Positions 24,404 to 34,200 of a DNA stretch of 64,000 nucleotides are shown in pieces (positions within the stretch are counted from its first letter, which is position 1; every line of letters starts with the position of its first letter). The notes under the pieces were generated by a model. It had not been told where the DNA came from and made no database searches. It saw only the letters and a program-made list of their open reading frames with translations. Position numbers and translations under genes: made by a program. The DNA comes from Oerskovia paurometabola (GTDB lineage Bacteria; Actinomycetota; Actinomycetes; Actinomycetales; Cellulomonadaceae). The stretch is taken from NCBI RefSeq assembly GCF_016907365.1, contig NZ_JAFBBV010000001.1:310001-374000 (forward strand). Reading direction: 5' to 3'.

Positions 24404-25570
24404 GTGAGCGGCTCGGGGGCGCTCGGGTCGCCTGACGCGGAGGCGGTCGTCGCGACGCGCCTCGTCGCGCACTCCCTGCGGGGCGACGGGCTCGCGAGCG
24501 TGCGCGCCGTCGTCGGGCACCTGGGGGCCGTCCAGTCGCAGGAGTTCCACCCGTCCCTGTGGGGGCTCGCGCAGCGCACCGTGGGGACGCCCTCGGCGGT
24601 TTCCGTGCGCGACGACTTCTCCGCGGGAGCGTTCCTGCGCACGCACGTCCTGCGCCCCACGTGGCACCACGTCCTGCCCGACGACGCCCGCTGGCTCCTG
24701 CGGCTCACCGCGCCCCGGGTGCATCGCCTCAACCGGCCGTACTACCCGGACCTGGGCGGCCCGGCGCACGACGCGGCCGCGACCGACCTGCTCGCCGAGG
24801 CCGTCGCGGAGGGGAACCGCACGCGGGCCGAGCTCGCGGCGCTCCTCGCGGACCGTGGCCTGCCGTCGAGCGGGCTCGCGTTCACGTACATCGTGATGCG
24901 GGCCGAGCTCGACGGGGTCCTCGTCAGCGGCGCGCTTCGCGGCAAGCAGCAGACGTACGCGGCGTTCGACGAGCGCGTGCCCGCGGGCTACGGGCCTCTC
25001 GGCGCGACGTACGACGACGACGCCGCGCTCGTCGAGCTGCTGCGGCGGTACCTGCGCAGCCGGGGGCTCGCGACCGTCAAGGACTTCGCGGGCTGGTCGG
25101 GCCTCACGCTGACGCGGGCGCGCGAGGGGCTGGCGCTGCTGGGTGCGGCCGTCGAGCAGGTCGCAGGCGTGGGCGATGCCGAGGGCCTGTCGTTCTGGCG
25201 GCTCGTCGACGGCCAGCCACCCGCCGAGCAGGGCGGCACCGAGCGCGCTGTACAGGTGGACCTGCTCCAGGGGTACGACGAGTACTTCGTGTCGTACAAG
25301 GACAGCCGCGACCTGGCCCGCGACCCGCTCTCGGCCGAGGCCCCGGCCGTGCTCCCGCTGCGCCTTCCCGGCACGGAGGTGTCGCCGTTCCTGCACGTGA
25401 TCGCCGTGGACGGCCGCGTGGTCGGGCGGTGGCGGCACGTCCTGACCGCGAAGACCCTGCGCCTCGACACCCAGCTCTTCCGGCCGCTGACCCGGGCCGA
25501 GCAGCAGGGCTTCGACGCCCAGGCGGAGCGGCTCGCAGCCCACTGGGGCGTGGCGTACGAGGCGTCCTGA
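24404..25570 (+). CDS. AlkZ-like winged-helix DNA glycosylase family protein
   Basis: A 388-aa member of the HTH_42/winged-helix group that includes AlkZ and YcaQ. The diagnostic QxQ motif is seen in GAVQSQEFHPSLWGLAQR (residues about 41-60). Later blocks FLRTHVLRPTWHHVLPDDARWLL and GYDEYFVSYKDSR are typical (shown by segments). AlkZ unhooks azinomycin crosslinks, and paralogues remove alkylated bases. The substrate cannot be deduced. GTG 24404 follows the LmeA stop directly and is likely co-transcribed with it. Confidence 0.82.
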   Translation: MSGSGALGSPDAEAVVATRLVAHSLRGDGLASVRAVVGHLGAVQSQEFHPSLWGLAQRTVGTPSAVSVRDDFSAGAFLRTHVLRPTWHHVLPDDARWLLRLTAPRVHRLNRPYYPDLGGPAHDAAATDLLAEAVAEGNRTRAELAALLADRGLPSSGLAFTYIVMRAELDGVLVSGALRGKQQTYAAFDERVPAGYGPLGATYDDDAALVELLRRYLRSRGLATVKDFAGWSGLTLTRAREGLALLGAAVEQVAGVGDAEGLSFWRLVDGQPPAEQGGTERAVQVDLLQGYDEYFVSYKDSRDLARDPLSAEAPAVLPLRLPGTEVSPFLHVIAVDGRVVGRWRHVLTAKTLRLDTQLFRPLTRAEQQGFDAQAERLAAHWGVAYEAS

Positions 25571-25593
25571 CACGGCGCCGGACCCGGCGCCGG

Positions 25594-25651
25594 ACCCGAG
25601 GTGGGCCAGGCGGCTCGACCGAGCCACCCGACCCACCCACCCACCTCGGGT
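25594..25651. terminator. Nested hairpin between convergent genes
   Basis: Outer 12-bp stem ACCCGAGGTGGG (25594-25605) with 25640-25651, and inner GGCTC/GAGCC hairpin (25612-25625). It lies between the AlkZ-like stop and the ABC exporter stop and would serve both strands. Confidence 0.6.
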
Positions 25652-25658
25652 GCGACCC

Positions 25659-27563
25659 CTACGCGTACGCGCCCGCCTGGAGGCCGAACAGCTCCGCGTA
25701 CAGGTCGCCGCGCGCCATGAGGGCCGCGTGGTCGCCGTGCTCCCTGACCTTCCCGGCGTCGAGCACCACGATCTGGTCCGCGTCCCGCACGGTCGAGAAC
25801 CGGTGCGACACGAAGCACGTGATCGCACCCCCGGCCCGTCCGGCCTCGTCGGCCGTCGCGACGAACCGCTCGAACAGCGCGTGCTCGGCCGCGGCGTCGA
25901 GCGCAGCGGCGGGCTCGTCGAGGACGAGCAGCAGCGGCTCACGGCGCAGGAGCGTGCGCCCGAGACCGAGCGTCTGCCACTGCCCGCCCGAGAGCCCGAC
26001 ACCGTTCCCGTACCCGTGCCCCAGGAGCTGGTCGAGCCCGGCCGCCTGCTTCTCGACGATGCCGCGACCGCGCGCCCGGTCGAGCGCGGCCCACAGGTCC
26101 TCGTCGACGTCGAGCGACGCGAGCCGCCCCACGCCCACGTTCTCGCGGATCGTGAGCTCGAACCGCGCGAAGTCCTGGAACAGGGTCGCGGTGCGCGCCT
26201 GCCACTCGGCGTCGTCGAGGTCGCGCAGGTCGACGCCGTCGACGAGGATCCGCCCCGACGTCGGCCGGTACAGCCCGCACAGCAGCTTGACGAGAGTGCT
26301 CTTGCCCGCGCCGTTGTCGCCCACGACCGCGAGGGTCGACCCCGCGGGCACGTCGAGGCTCACGCCGTCGAGGATCACGCGGTCCGTGTCGGGGTAGGTG
26401 AAGGTCACGTCCTCGAAACGCACGCCGCGCGTGAGCCGCGCGGGCACGCCGCCCGAGCCCACGGGCTCACCCGCGGGCGCGGTGACGGTGCCCGACGACG
26501 CGGTCGCCACGTCCTCGCCGACCGGGGTGCCGGACGCACCCGGGTGCGCGGCGCCGTCGGGCACCGGTTGGCCGGGTGCCGCGGGAGAGGCGGGACGCGC
26601 GACCGACGCGCGCAGCTCCTCGACGTGCGACACCGTGCGCCCGACCCCCTGCAGGGTGCCGAGCAGCGCGAGCGCGCCCGAGACCTGGACGCTCACCTGG
26701 ACCGCGAGCGTGATGACCAGGACGACCTGGCCCACGTTCGCCGATCCCGTGACGGCCTGGCGCACGACCAGGAACACCGCGACGCCGTACGCGCACGCGA
26801 ACCACGCCTGCCCGGCCGCGCGCAGCAGGGCGCTGCGGCGGTGCGCCGACCACACACGGGCCGTCGTCGCCGACCACGCCGCACGCTGGCGCGCGACGAC
26901 CGGGGCCTGTGCGCCGAACAGGCGCACCTCCTTGGCCGAGCTGCCCGTGGTCGCGAGCGAGACGAGGTGCGTCGAGAGCTGGACCTCGTGCGCGGACGCG
27001 TCGCGTGCGGAGTCGAGCACCTTCTGCGCCCGGTTGTTGAGGAGCACGGGCGGCAGCGCGGCGAGCGGCAGCAGCAGCAACCACGGCTCGACCAACGCCA
27101 GGATGACGGTCGTGATCGTGACCTGGAGCAGCAGCCCGCTGAGCTGGAGCGTCGCCTCGAGCGCGGACCGCACGCGCTGCAGCCCCTCGGTGACGAGGGT
27201 CAGGAGCTCGGCGAACCGCGGCCGGTCGAACTGGTCGATCTGCGGGTTGTCGTGCGCGAGCCTCGCGACCTCGTCGGTCAGCTCGAGCTGCTGCAGGTCC
27301 GCGAGCTCGAAGTAGTACAGGTGTGCGAAGTGGCCCATCATGAGCTCGAAGATCAGCAGGACCGCGACGCACACGCCCAGGCTGATCGCGAGGCCCGTCT
27401 GCTGGTCGAGGGCGGCGTTCGTCAGGGCGCCGAGCGCGACGCCGACGAGCGGCCCGGCGAGGTAGCCGATCGTCATGAGGATCGCCGCCGTGAGCAGGCG
27501 GCGCCTGTCCGTGCGGTAGCCCAGGACGAGGAAGAAGCGTGCGGCTCTGAGCATGGTCCTCAC
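25659..27563 (-). CDS. ABC exporter half-transporter B (TMD-NBD)
   Basis: A 634-aa fusion of a six-helix ABC exporter membrane domain (about 1-310) and an ATPase domain with GDNGAGKST, LSGGQWQTLGLGRTLL and LLLVLDEPAAALD. A Pro/Gly/Ala-rich insert of about 60 residues separates the two. It overlaps the preceding exporter gene by 4 nt (GTGA), with a GGAGA Shine-Dalgarno 7 nt before GTG 27563. The pair should form a heterodimeric pump. The Trp in the signature (GGQWQ) is common in peptide and lantibiotic exporters, but no precursor peptide or modification enzyme was found nearby. Confidence 0.85.
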   Translation of the reverse strand: MRTMLRAARFFLVLGYRTDRRRLLTAAILMTIGYLAGPLVGVALGALTNAALDQQTGLAISLGVCVAVLLIFELMMGHFAHLYYFELADLQQLELTDEVARLAHDNPQIDQFDRPRFAELLTLVTEGLQRVRSALEATLQLSGLLLQVTITTVILALVEPWLLLLPLAALPPVLLNNRAQKVLDSARDASAHEVQLSTHLVSLATTGSSAKEVRLFGAQAPVVARQRAAWSATTARVWSAHRRSALLRAAGQAWFACAYGVAVFLVVRQAVTGSANVGQVVLVITLAVQVSVQVSGALALLGTLQGVGRTVSHVEELRASVARPASPAAPGQPVPDGAAHPGASGTPVGEDVATASSGTVTAPAGEPVGSGGVPARLTRGVRFEDVTFTYPDTDRVILDGVSLDVPAGSTLAVVGDNGAGKSTLVKLLCGLYRPTSGRILVDGVDLRDLDDAEWQARTATLFQDFARFELTIRENVGVGRLASLDVDEDLWAALDRARGRGIVEKQAAGLDQLLGHGYGNGVGLSGGQWQTLGLGRTLLRREPLLLVLDEPAAALDAAAEHALFERFVATADEAGRAGGAITCFVSHRFSTVRDADQIVVLDAGKVREHGDHAALMARGDLYAELFGLQAGAYA

Positions 27564-29554
27564 GATGCGGTCTCCGCCTCTGCGATGGGGCTGGTGGGGT
27601 CGTCGGCCTCGGCCGACGCGGTCGCGCCCACGGACGCGGTGTCGCGGAAGCGTTGTGCCTGGAGCTCGAACAGGTCGGCGTAGCGGCCGCCGAGCGCGAC
27701 GAGCTCGACGTGGTCGCCGCACTCGACGACGCGGCCGTGCTCGATCACGGCGATCCGGTCCGCGTGGCGGACGGTCGAGAAGCGGTGCGAGATGACGACG
27801 CTCGTGATGTTCTCCGTGGTCGCGAGGAAGCGGTCGAAGAACTCCGCCTCGGCACGCACGTCGAGCTGCGCCGTCGGCTCGTCGAGGACCAGGACGGACG
27901 AGCCGCCCTGGATCGCGAGGAGCGCCCGGGCGAGCGCGACCCGCTGCCACTGCCCGCCCGACAGGTCGCGCCCGCCGGGGTAGCGGCGCGAGAGCGTGGT
28001 GTCGAGCCCCTCGGGCAGTCCGCTCAGGGCGTCGAGCGCCCCGGCCCTGCTGGCCGCGGCCGTGATGGCGTCACGGTCGTCGAGCAGCGCGGGCGCACCC
28101 AGGCCGATGTTCTCCGCGGCCGTGAGCTCGTAGCGCACGTAGTCCTGGAAGATCAGCGCGAGCTGCCGCTGCCAGTCCTGCGTGTCGAGGTCGCGCAGGT
28201 CGACGCCGTCGACCAGGATCCGGCCCTCGACCGGCTCGTAGAGCCCGGCGAGGAGCTTGACGAGCGTCGTCTTGCCCGCGCCGTTGAGCCCCACGATCGC
28301 CGTGGACCGCCCGGCGCCGAGCTCGAGGTCGAGGCCGTCGAGCACCCACGGGGTGTCGTCGGTGTAGCGGAAGCGCACGCCCTCGAAGCGGATGCCCCGC
28401 TCGGGGCGCCGCGCCGCGACGCGAGCCGTCGGACGCGCCGGACGGGCCGAGGCGATCTGCTGCTCGAACGTCCGCAGCGCGTGGAACGAGTGCAGGCCGA
28501 ACTGGGTCTGCACGTCGGCCTCGGGGAAGTACACCCCGAACCGCATGGGGATCAGCACGGCCTGCAGCGCGACGCCGAGCTGGAACAGGTTCAGCCTGCC
28601 GGACGCGGCGGCGTCGGCCAGGAGCGCGAGGACGACCGCGCCACCCACGAGGCCCACGCACGAGAGCCCGATGATGGGCCAGAACTGGAGCTTGCGGCTC
28701 CCCGCCCAGGCGGGCTCGTACGCGGCCATGGTGTCGGCGCGCAGGCGAGCCCGCACCCAGGGGAGCAGACCCAGCAGACGGATCTCCTTGGCCGCCCGCG
28801 CCCCCGTGGCGAGGTCCCGCAGGTAGAAGACCTTGCGACGAGAGCCCGACAGCGCGTCCCACATGTCGGCGAACTTCCCGAGGGTCCCGCGCACCCCGAA
28901 CCGCATCGAGAGCCCGGTCGCCAGGATCACGACCCCCGCGAGGGGGGAGACGACGACGCCCACCAGCACGATCGCGCCGAGCAGCTGGACGTAGCGCGAC
29001 AGGAGCGACAGCAGCGCGGCGGCCGCGTCCCCCGGTGGGCGCGCCTCGCGGGCGAAGGCCGCGCGGGCGTCGGCCAGCAGGTCCAGGGCCTCGGGGCTCT
29101 CGAGCGCGTTCAGCGGCGCGTCGTGCAGCGCGGCGCTCATGAGCCGGTCGATGCAGTGCTCGTCGACGCGGCGCGCGATGACCTCGGTGACGCCCGCCTG
29201 GAAGGGCGCGAGGACCTGCTGGACCACGAACACGCCGACCGCGAGGGCGAGCGTCGTCCAGAGCTCGGACCAGCCGGGGGTGCCAGGCGGGTGGCCCGTC
29301 CCGGCCGTGCTCTCGGCGACGAGCGGCACGAGGTACAGGACGTAGCCGATGAGGACGATGAACGCGAGCGGCAGCAGCCCCAGGAGCACGTTGAGCAGCG
29401 CGGCCGCGGCGACGAGCGGCTTGCCGGCCTGGGGCAGGAGCTGCGCGAGGTCGGTCCAGCGCGAGGCGCGGGCGGCGAGCGTGGCCTTGAGCGAGCTCGT
29501 GCGGGGCAGGCGCGCCGCGCCGTCGGGGGCGTGCGCGGGTGGGTCGTCGGTCAT
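27560..29554 (-). CDS. ABC exporter half-transporter A (TMD-NBD)
   Basis: A 664-aa half-transporter. Membrane domain at about 45-335, then an ATPase domain with GLNGAGKTT, LSGGQWQRVALARALL and VLVLDEPTAQLD. Both ATP sites of the deduced heterodimer look consensus-like. GGAGGTACCG before ATG 29554 is a strong ribosome-binding site. The substrate is unknown; drug, lipid or peptide export are all possible. An unusually long upstream region (29555-30125) carries a palindrome over a -10 box and a small Shine-Dalgarno-led ORF, so expression is probably regulated. Confidence 0.85.
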   Translation of the reverse strand: MTDDPPAHAPDGAARLPRTSSLKATLAARASRWTDLAQLLPQAGKPLVAAAALLNVLLGLLPLAFIVLIGYVLYLVPLVAESTAGTGHPPGTPGWSELWTTLALAVGVFVVQQVLAPFQAGVTEVIARRVDEHCIDRLMSAALHDAPLNALESPEALDLLADARAAFAREARPPGDAAAALLSLLSRYVQLLGAIVLVGVVVSPLAGVVILATGLSMRFGVRGTLGKFADMWDALSGSRRKVFYLRDLATGARAAKEIRLLGLLPWVRARLRADTMAAYEPAWAGSRKLQFWPIIGLSCVGLVGGAVVLALLADAAASGRLNLFQLGVALQAVLIPMRFGVYFPEADVQTQFGLHSFHALRTFEQQIASARPARPTARVAARRPERGIRFEGVRFRYTDDTPWVLDGLDLELGAGRSTAIVGLNGAGKTTLVKLLAGLYEPVEGRILVDGVDLRDLDTQDWQRQLALIFQDYVRYELTAAENIGLGAPALLDDRDAITAAASRAGALDALSGLPEGLDTTLSRRYPGGRDLSGGQWQRVALARALLAIQGGSSVLVLDEPTAQLDVRAEAEFFDRFLATTENITSVVISHRFSTVRHADRIAVIEHGRVVECGDHVELVALGGRYADLFELQAQRFRDTASVGATASAEADDPTSPIAEAETAS

Positions 29555-29834
29555 CGGTACCTCCGGTGGGTGGGACGGGTCGGTCTGCGGGTGCGCCTGC
29601 CTGCGAGGCCGCGCGGCCCGACGGCGTCGCTCGCGTCCGGGGACGGGTACGCCGACGGGTGGGTCGGGTGCTGGTGGGGGTGTGCTGCCGCGGCCGGGCG
29701 GGTCGCGCGGCTGCGCGGGTCCCAGGGACTCCGCACGGCGGTGGGCGTGCGGAGGCTGCGGGGGCGGACGGTGCGGGCCCGGGACGGCGCTGGTCGGCTC
29801 CGAGGAGCCTGCCGAGCGAACGTCCCGCGCCGCG

Positions 29835-29906
29835 TCATCCGGTGGTGACCTGGCGGGGTGTGCAGGGGGAGGGGCGCCAGCGCGGGCACGTGGGTGTGCG
29901 TGTCAT
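29835..29906 (-). CDS. Possible 23-aa leader peptide (uORF) of the exporter operon
   Basis: MTRTPTCPRWRPSPCTPRQV plus three residues (T, T, G). It is preceded by GGAGGGGAG 6-7 nt before the ATG, an excellent Shine-Dalgarno. It contains two Cys codons and five Pro codons, and its stop overlaps the next ATG by ATGA. Presence of a strong ribosome site is the only support; translation is unproven. It may act in attenuation or be chance in GC-rich DNA. Confidence 0.35.
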   Translation of the reverse strand: MTRTPTCPRWRPSPCTPRQVTTG

Positions 29907-29953
29907 GGGCGGCTCCCCTCCGGTCGCGTGCGGCTGCCGTCGGTGGCGGCCGT

Positions 29954-29975
29954 CTGTCGGTGCGCGCCGACAGTA
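29954..29975 (-). promoter_or_regulatory. Palindrome overlapping exporter -10 box
   Basis: CTGTCGG-N6-CCGACAG (29954-29973) is a perfect inverted repeat. TACTGT read on the minus strand (29975-29970) overlaps one arm and would be the -10 element about 60 nt upstream of the 23-codon ORF. The geometry is that of a repressor operator. Confidence 0.5.
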
Positions 29976-30125
29976 GCGCAGGTGGTTGGTGAGGGTCGCT
30001 TCCTTTTCGCAGGGTGGTCGGCGAGCGGGCGAGCAAGGTGCCGAACCGAAACCCGTCCGTGACGCGAGCGAGACGTATCACCCCTAGAGTGACGCGCCAC
30101 GACGTACCCACCGATCGGAGCTCTC

Positions 30126-31055
30126 ATGCGCAAGATGCCACTCCTCGTCGCGGTCACGGCCGCGGCGACCCTGGCCCTCACGGCCTGCACGGACGCCTCG
30201 CAGCCTGCCGACTCCTCGTCCGCCGGGGCCTCGGGGGAGACGGCCACGGTGGCCCCCTTCGACCTCACGTCGGTGCAGAAGGACGACGCCGCGGCGGCGC
30301 TGCTGCCGGCCGAGATCGCGAGCGCGGGCAAGCTCGTGGTCGCGTCGAACACCGAGTACGCGCCCGCGGAGTTCATCGCGGCGGACGGGTCGACGCCCGT
30401 CGGGTACGACATCGACATCATCTCGGCCGTCGGCGCGGTCCTGGGGCTCGAGGTCGTCGTCGAGTCGGCGGACTTCCCGGGCATCATCCCGGCGCTGGGC
30501 ACCAAGTACGACGTCGGGATCTCGTCGTTCACGATCACGGCCGAGCGCATGGCCGAGGCCAACATGATCAGCTACTTCAACGCGGGCGAGGCGTTCTCGG
30601 TGCAGAAGGGCAACCCGAAGAAGGTCGACCCGTCGAACATCTGCGGGCTGACGGTCGCGGTCCAGACGGGCACGGTCGAGGACGAGGGGGCCGACGAGAT
30701 CAGCACGACCTGCGAGGAGGACGGTGAGCAGCCGCTCCAGATCCTGCGCTACGACAACCAGGCCGACGCGACGGTCAACCTCGTCGGCGGCAAGGCCGAC
30801 ATCATGTACGCGGACTCGCCGATCGTGTCGTACGCGGTCGAGCAGACCAAGGGAGAGATCGAGCAGATCGGGGAGGTCTTCGACTCGGCGCCCCAGGGCA
30901 TCGTGACCGCGAAGGCGGACACCGCGCTCGCGGCCGCGATCCAGGCGGCGCTCACGGTCCTCATGGAGGACGGCACGTTCAGCGACATCCTGGCCTCGTG
31001 GGGCAACGAGGACGGGGCTCTCGACGAGGCCGTGGTCAACCCGCCGGTCTCCTGA
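30126..31055 (+). CDS. Polar amino acid ABC transporter substrate-binding lipoprotein 1
   Basis: A 309-aa binding protein of the SBP_bac_3 family. Signal peptide with lipobox LTAC (MRKMPLLVAVTAAATLALTAC), then a Ser/Ala linker. The mature domain has NTEYAPAEFIAADG, GYDIDI, KYDVGISSFTIT, VQTGTVEDEGAD and IMYADSPIVSYAVE. It should capture a polar amino acid outside the cell. GGAG lies 6 nt before the ATG, and a -10-like TAGAGT at 30085-30090. It is a close paralogue of the next gene and is followed by its own strong terminator, so it may be made in excess over the permease. Confidence 0.92.
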   Translation: MRKMPLLVAVTAAATLALTACTDASQPADSSSAGASGETATVAPFDLTSVQKDDAAAALLPAEIASAGKLVVASNTEYAPAEFIAADGSTPVGYDIDIISAVGAVLGLEVVVESADFPGIIPALGTKYDVGISSFTITAERMAEANMISYFNAGEAFSVQKGNPKKVDPSNICGLTVAVQTGTVEDEGADEISTTCEEDGEQPLQILRYDNQADATVNLVGGKADIMYADSPIVSYAVEQTKGEIEQIGEVFDSAPQGIVTAKADTALAAAIQAALTVLMEDGTFSDILASWGNEDGALDEAVVNPPVS

Positions 31056-31063
31056 CGCTGCCG

Positions 31064-31097
31064 GTGGTGCCGGGCCCGACCTCGGGTCCGGCACCAC
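31064..31097 (+). terminator. Strong terminator after binding-protein gene 1
   Basis: A 15-bp stem (31064-31078 with 31083-31097, one G-U pair) and a 4-nt loop, starting 8 nt after the stop codon. TTTT follows at 31111-31114. It separates the first binding-protein gene from the rest of the importer. Confidence 0.75.
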
Positions 31098-31251
31098 GAG
31101 GCGCCCCCCGTTTTGCCAGTCCGGGCGCCCGCGCGGGAAACTGGGAGGGCAACGGTGCGGCGCCGCTCCGTGCTGCCCGCGTTGCGCGGCGTGTGACCCA
31201 CCCCCCTGAGGTCGGCGCCGGAGATCACCACCACGAAACGAGAGACCCCCC

Positions 31252-32175
31252 ATGCGCAGGCTGCCCGTCCTCACCGCCCTCACCGCCATCGCCGCGACGC
31301 TCGCGCTCACGGCGTGCACCGACGCCTCCTCGGGCTCTGGTTCCTCGCCCACCGAGGGCGGCTCGTCCGCCGAGGCGTTCGACCCGTCGACCATCGCCAA
31401 GGACGACGCGATCGCGGCGATGCTCCCGGCCGACGTCGCCGAGGCCGGCACCCTGACGGTCGGCACCAACGCGACGTACGCCCCGGCCGAGTTCATCGGC
31501 GACGACGGCAAGACCATCGTCGGGTACGACGTCGACCTCGCCAAGGCGATCGGCGCCGTGCTGGGCCTCGACGTCGAGGTCACCAACGCCGACTTCTCCT
31601 CGATCATCCCGGCGATCGGCTCCAAGTACGACATCGGGGTCTCGGGCTTCACGATCACCCCGGAGCGCACCGCCGAGGTCAACATGGTCAGCTACTTCCG
31701 TGCGGGCGAGGCGTTCGCCGTGGCCAAGGGCAACCCGAAGGACGTCGACCCGTCCGACGTGTGCGGCCTGAGCATCGCGGTCCAGACGGGCACGGTCGAG
31801 GACGACGCGCTCGACGGGCTGATGGCGGACTGCGAGGCCGCGGGCAAGGCGGACATCACGCCGCTGCGCTACGCGAGCCAGGCCGACGTCACGACGAACC
31901 TGGTCGGTGGCAAGGCAGACGTCATGTACGCGGACTCGCAGGTCGTCGCGTACGCCGTGACGCAGACCGGAGGCCAGATCGAGCAGCTCGGCGACATCTT
32001 CGCCGACTCGCTGCACGGCATCGCGATCGCCAAGGACGACACCGCGCTCGCGCAGGCCGTCCAGGCCGCGGTGCAGAAGCTCATGGACGACAGCGACTAC
32101 ACGACCATCCTCGACACCTGGGGCAACACCTCCGGTGCGGTGACCACGGCCGAGCTCAACCCCGTGGTCTCCTGA
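31252..32175 (+). CDS. Polar amino acid ABC transporter substrate-binding lipoprotein 2
   Basis: A 307-aa paralogue of the preceding protein with the same layout: lipobox LTAC, Ser/Gly linker, NATYAPAEFIGDDG, KYDIGVSGFTIT, VQTGTVEDDALD and VMYADSQVVAYAVT. Differences in the binding cleft (for example around residues 95-150) could change specificity. It is 29 bp from the permease start and likely co-transcribed with it. The two genes look like a tandem duplication. The start is supported by the signal peptide; the Shine-Dalgarno is only a weak GAGAG. Confidence 0.92.
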   Translation: MRRLPVLTALTAIAATLALTACTDASSGSGSSPTEGGSSAEAFDPSTIAKDDAIAAMLPADVAEAGTLTVGTNATYAPAEFIGDDGKTIVGYDVDLAKAIGAVLGLDVEVTNADFSSIIPAIGSKYDIGVSGFTITPERTAEVNMVSYFRAGEAFAVAKGNPKDVDPSDVCGLSIAVQTGTVEDDALDGLMADCEAAGKADITPLRYASQADVTTNLVGGKADVMYADSQVVAYAVTQTGGQIEQLGDIFADSLHGIAIAKDDTALAQAVQAAVQKLMDDSDYTTILDTWGNTSGAVTTAELNPVVS

Positions 32176-32204
32176 GCCGATCCCCTGACAGAACAGAGGT
32201 AGCC

Positions 32205-33244
32205 ATGGCCCAGCCGCCCAGCACCCCGACGCCCGACGGTCCCCCGAGCGGTGGTTCCGCGAGCCGCGGCACGGCGACCGCGCCTGTCGACCGGATACCG
32301 GACCGCATCCGTGCGGTCCCGGTGCCCCGGCCGGGGCGCTGGGCGGCGGCCGTGGTCCTCCTGGTCCTCGCGGCCATGGCCGTGCACGGCCTGGTCACGA
32401 ACGAGAAGTTCCGGTGGGACGTCGTCTGGCTCTACCTGCGTGACGTGCAGATCATGCGCGGCGTCGGGTGGACGCTGATCCTGACGTTCTCCTCGATGGC
32501 CATCGCGGTCGTCCTCGCGGTGATCCTCGCGGTCATGCGGCGTTCGGACAACCCGGTCATGCGCGCGACGAGCTGGTTCTACATCTGGTTCTTCCGCGGC
32601 ACCCCGATCTACACGCAGCTCGTGTTCTGGGGCCTCATCTCGGTGCTCTACCCCAAGCTGAGCCTGGGGGTCCCGTTCGGGCCCGAGTGGTTCGTCTTCG
32701 ACACCGCGGACCTCTTCACCGCGGCCCGCGCCGCGATCCTGGGCCTGGCGCTCAACGAGGCCGCGTACCTCGCGGAGATCGTGCGCGCCGGTCTCGGGTC
32801 GGTGGACCCGGGGCAGGCCGAGGCCGCGAAGGCCCTGGGCATGAAGGACGGCAAGATCCTGCGGCGCATCATCCTGCCGCAGGCCATGCGCGTGATCGTC
32901 CCGCCGACGGGCAACGAGACGATCTCGATGCTCAAGACCACGTCGCTGGTCCTCGCGGTGCCGTTCAGCCTGGACCTGACGTTCGCGTCCAACGCGATCG
33001 CGAACCGCATCTTCCTCCCGATCCCGCTGCTCATGGTCGCGGCGATCTGGTACCTGCTGATCACGAGCATCCTCATGGTCGGCCAGCACTTCATCGAGCA
33101 GTACTACGGGCGCGGGTTCGGCACGTCGACGGGCACGAGCCGTCGTCGCAAGCCGGGCAGGGGCCCGAAGAAGCCGAGCAAGCAGGAGGCGATAGCGGCG
33201 TCGGGCACGACCGCGAACGCCGACCCCTTCCTGGAGGTGACCCC

Positions 33245-33248
<4 letters not shown>
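32205..33248 (+). CDS. Polar amino acid ABC transporter permease
   Basis: A 347-aa HisM/GlnP-type permease with a Pro/Ser-rich cytoplasmic head (about 45 residues), one extra N-terminal helix and a BPD_transp_1 domain. The TWxLI-like opening [24 protein letters not shown], the EAA loop ([21 protein letters not shown] with EAAKALGM) and [12 protein letters not shown] are typical. A basic C-terminal tail follows. A single permease gene implies a homodimer. AGAGG lies before ATG 32205. It overlaps the ATPase gene by 4 nt (GTGA). Confidence 0.92.
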
Positions 33249-34102
<854 letters not shown>

Positions 34103-34123
34103 AGGTCTGCCCAGCACGACTCG

Positions 34124-34153
34124 CGGCCCCTGGATCGAGAGATCCGGGGGCCG
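34124..34153 (+). terminator. Terminator of the amino acid importer operon
   Basis: A 13-bp stem (34124-34136 with 34141-34153, one U-G pair) with a GAGA tetraloop, 21 nt after the ATPase stop. Confidence 0.75.
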
Positions 34154-34200
34154 TCGTCGTCCCGGCGCGCGCCCGCCCCGGGCGGCTGCCCCCCTCGGCG

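Larger units (their letters stand above)
29555..30125. other. 571-bp divergent regulatory region
   Basis: Between the exporter pair (minus) and the amino acid binding-protein gene (plus). It holds a 20-bp inverted repeat and -10 box for the exporter direction (29954-29975), a 23-codon ORF on the minus strand (29835-29906) and a -10-like TAGAGT for the importer (30085-30090). The stretch 29555-29834 is open on the minus strand for 95 Arg/Pro-rich codons, from ATG 29838 to an ATGA overlap with the exporter, but its composition is unlike a folded protein. Confidence 0.6.

Noticed and set aside
25659..29554. A lantibiotic or lasso-peptide biosynthesis cluster around the exporter pair
   Set aside because: No LanB/LanC/LanM, B1/B2 or lasso cyclase genes lie nearby, and no convincing precursor peptide with a leader-core layout was found.
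29551..29838. A 95-codon Arg/Pro-rich minus-strand frame joined by ATGA to the exporter gene
   Set aside because: The overlaps are suggestive, but composition is unlike a folded protein, there is no ribosome site of its own, and the exporter has a strong independent one. Mentioned only within the leader finding.
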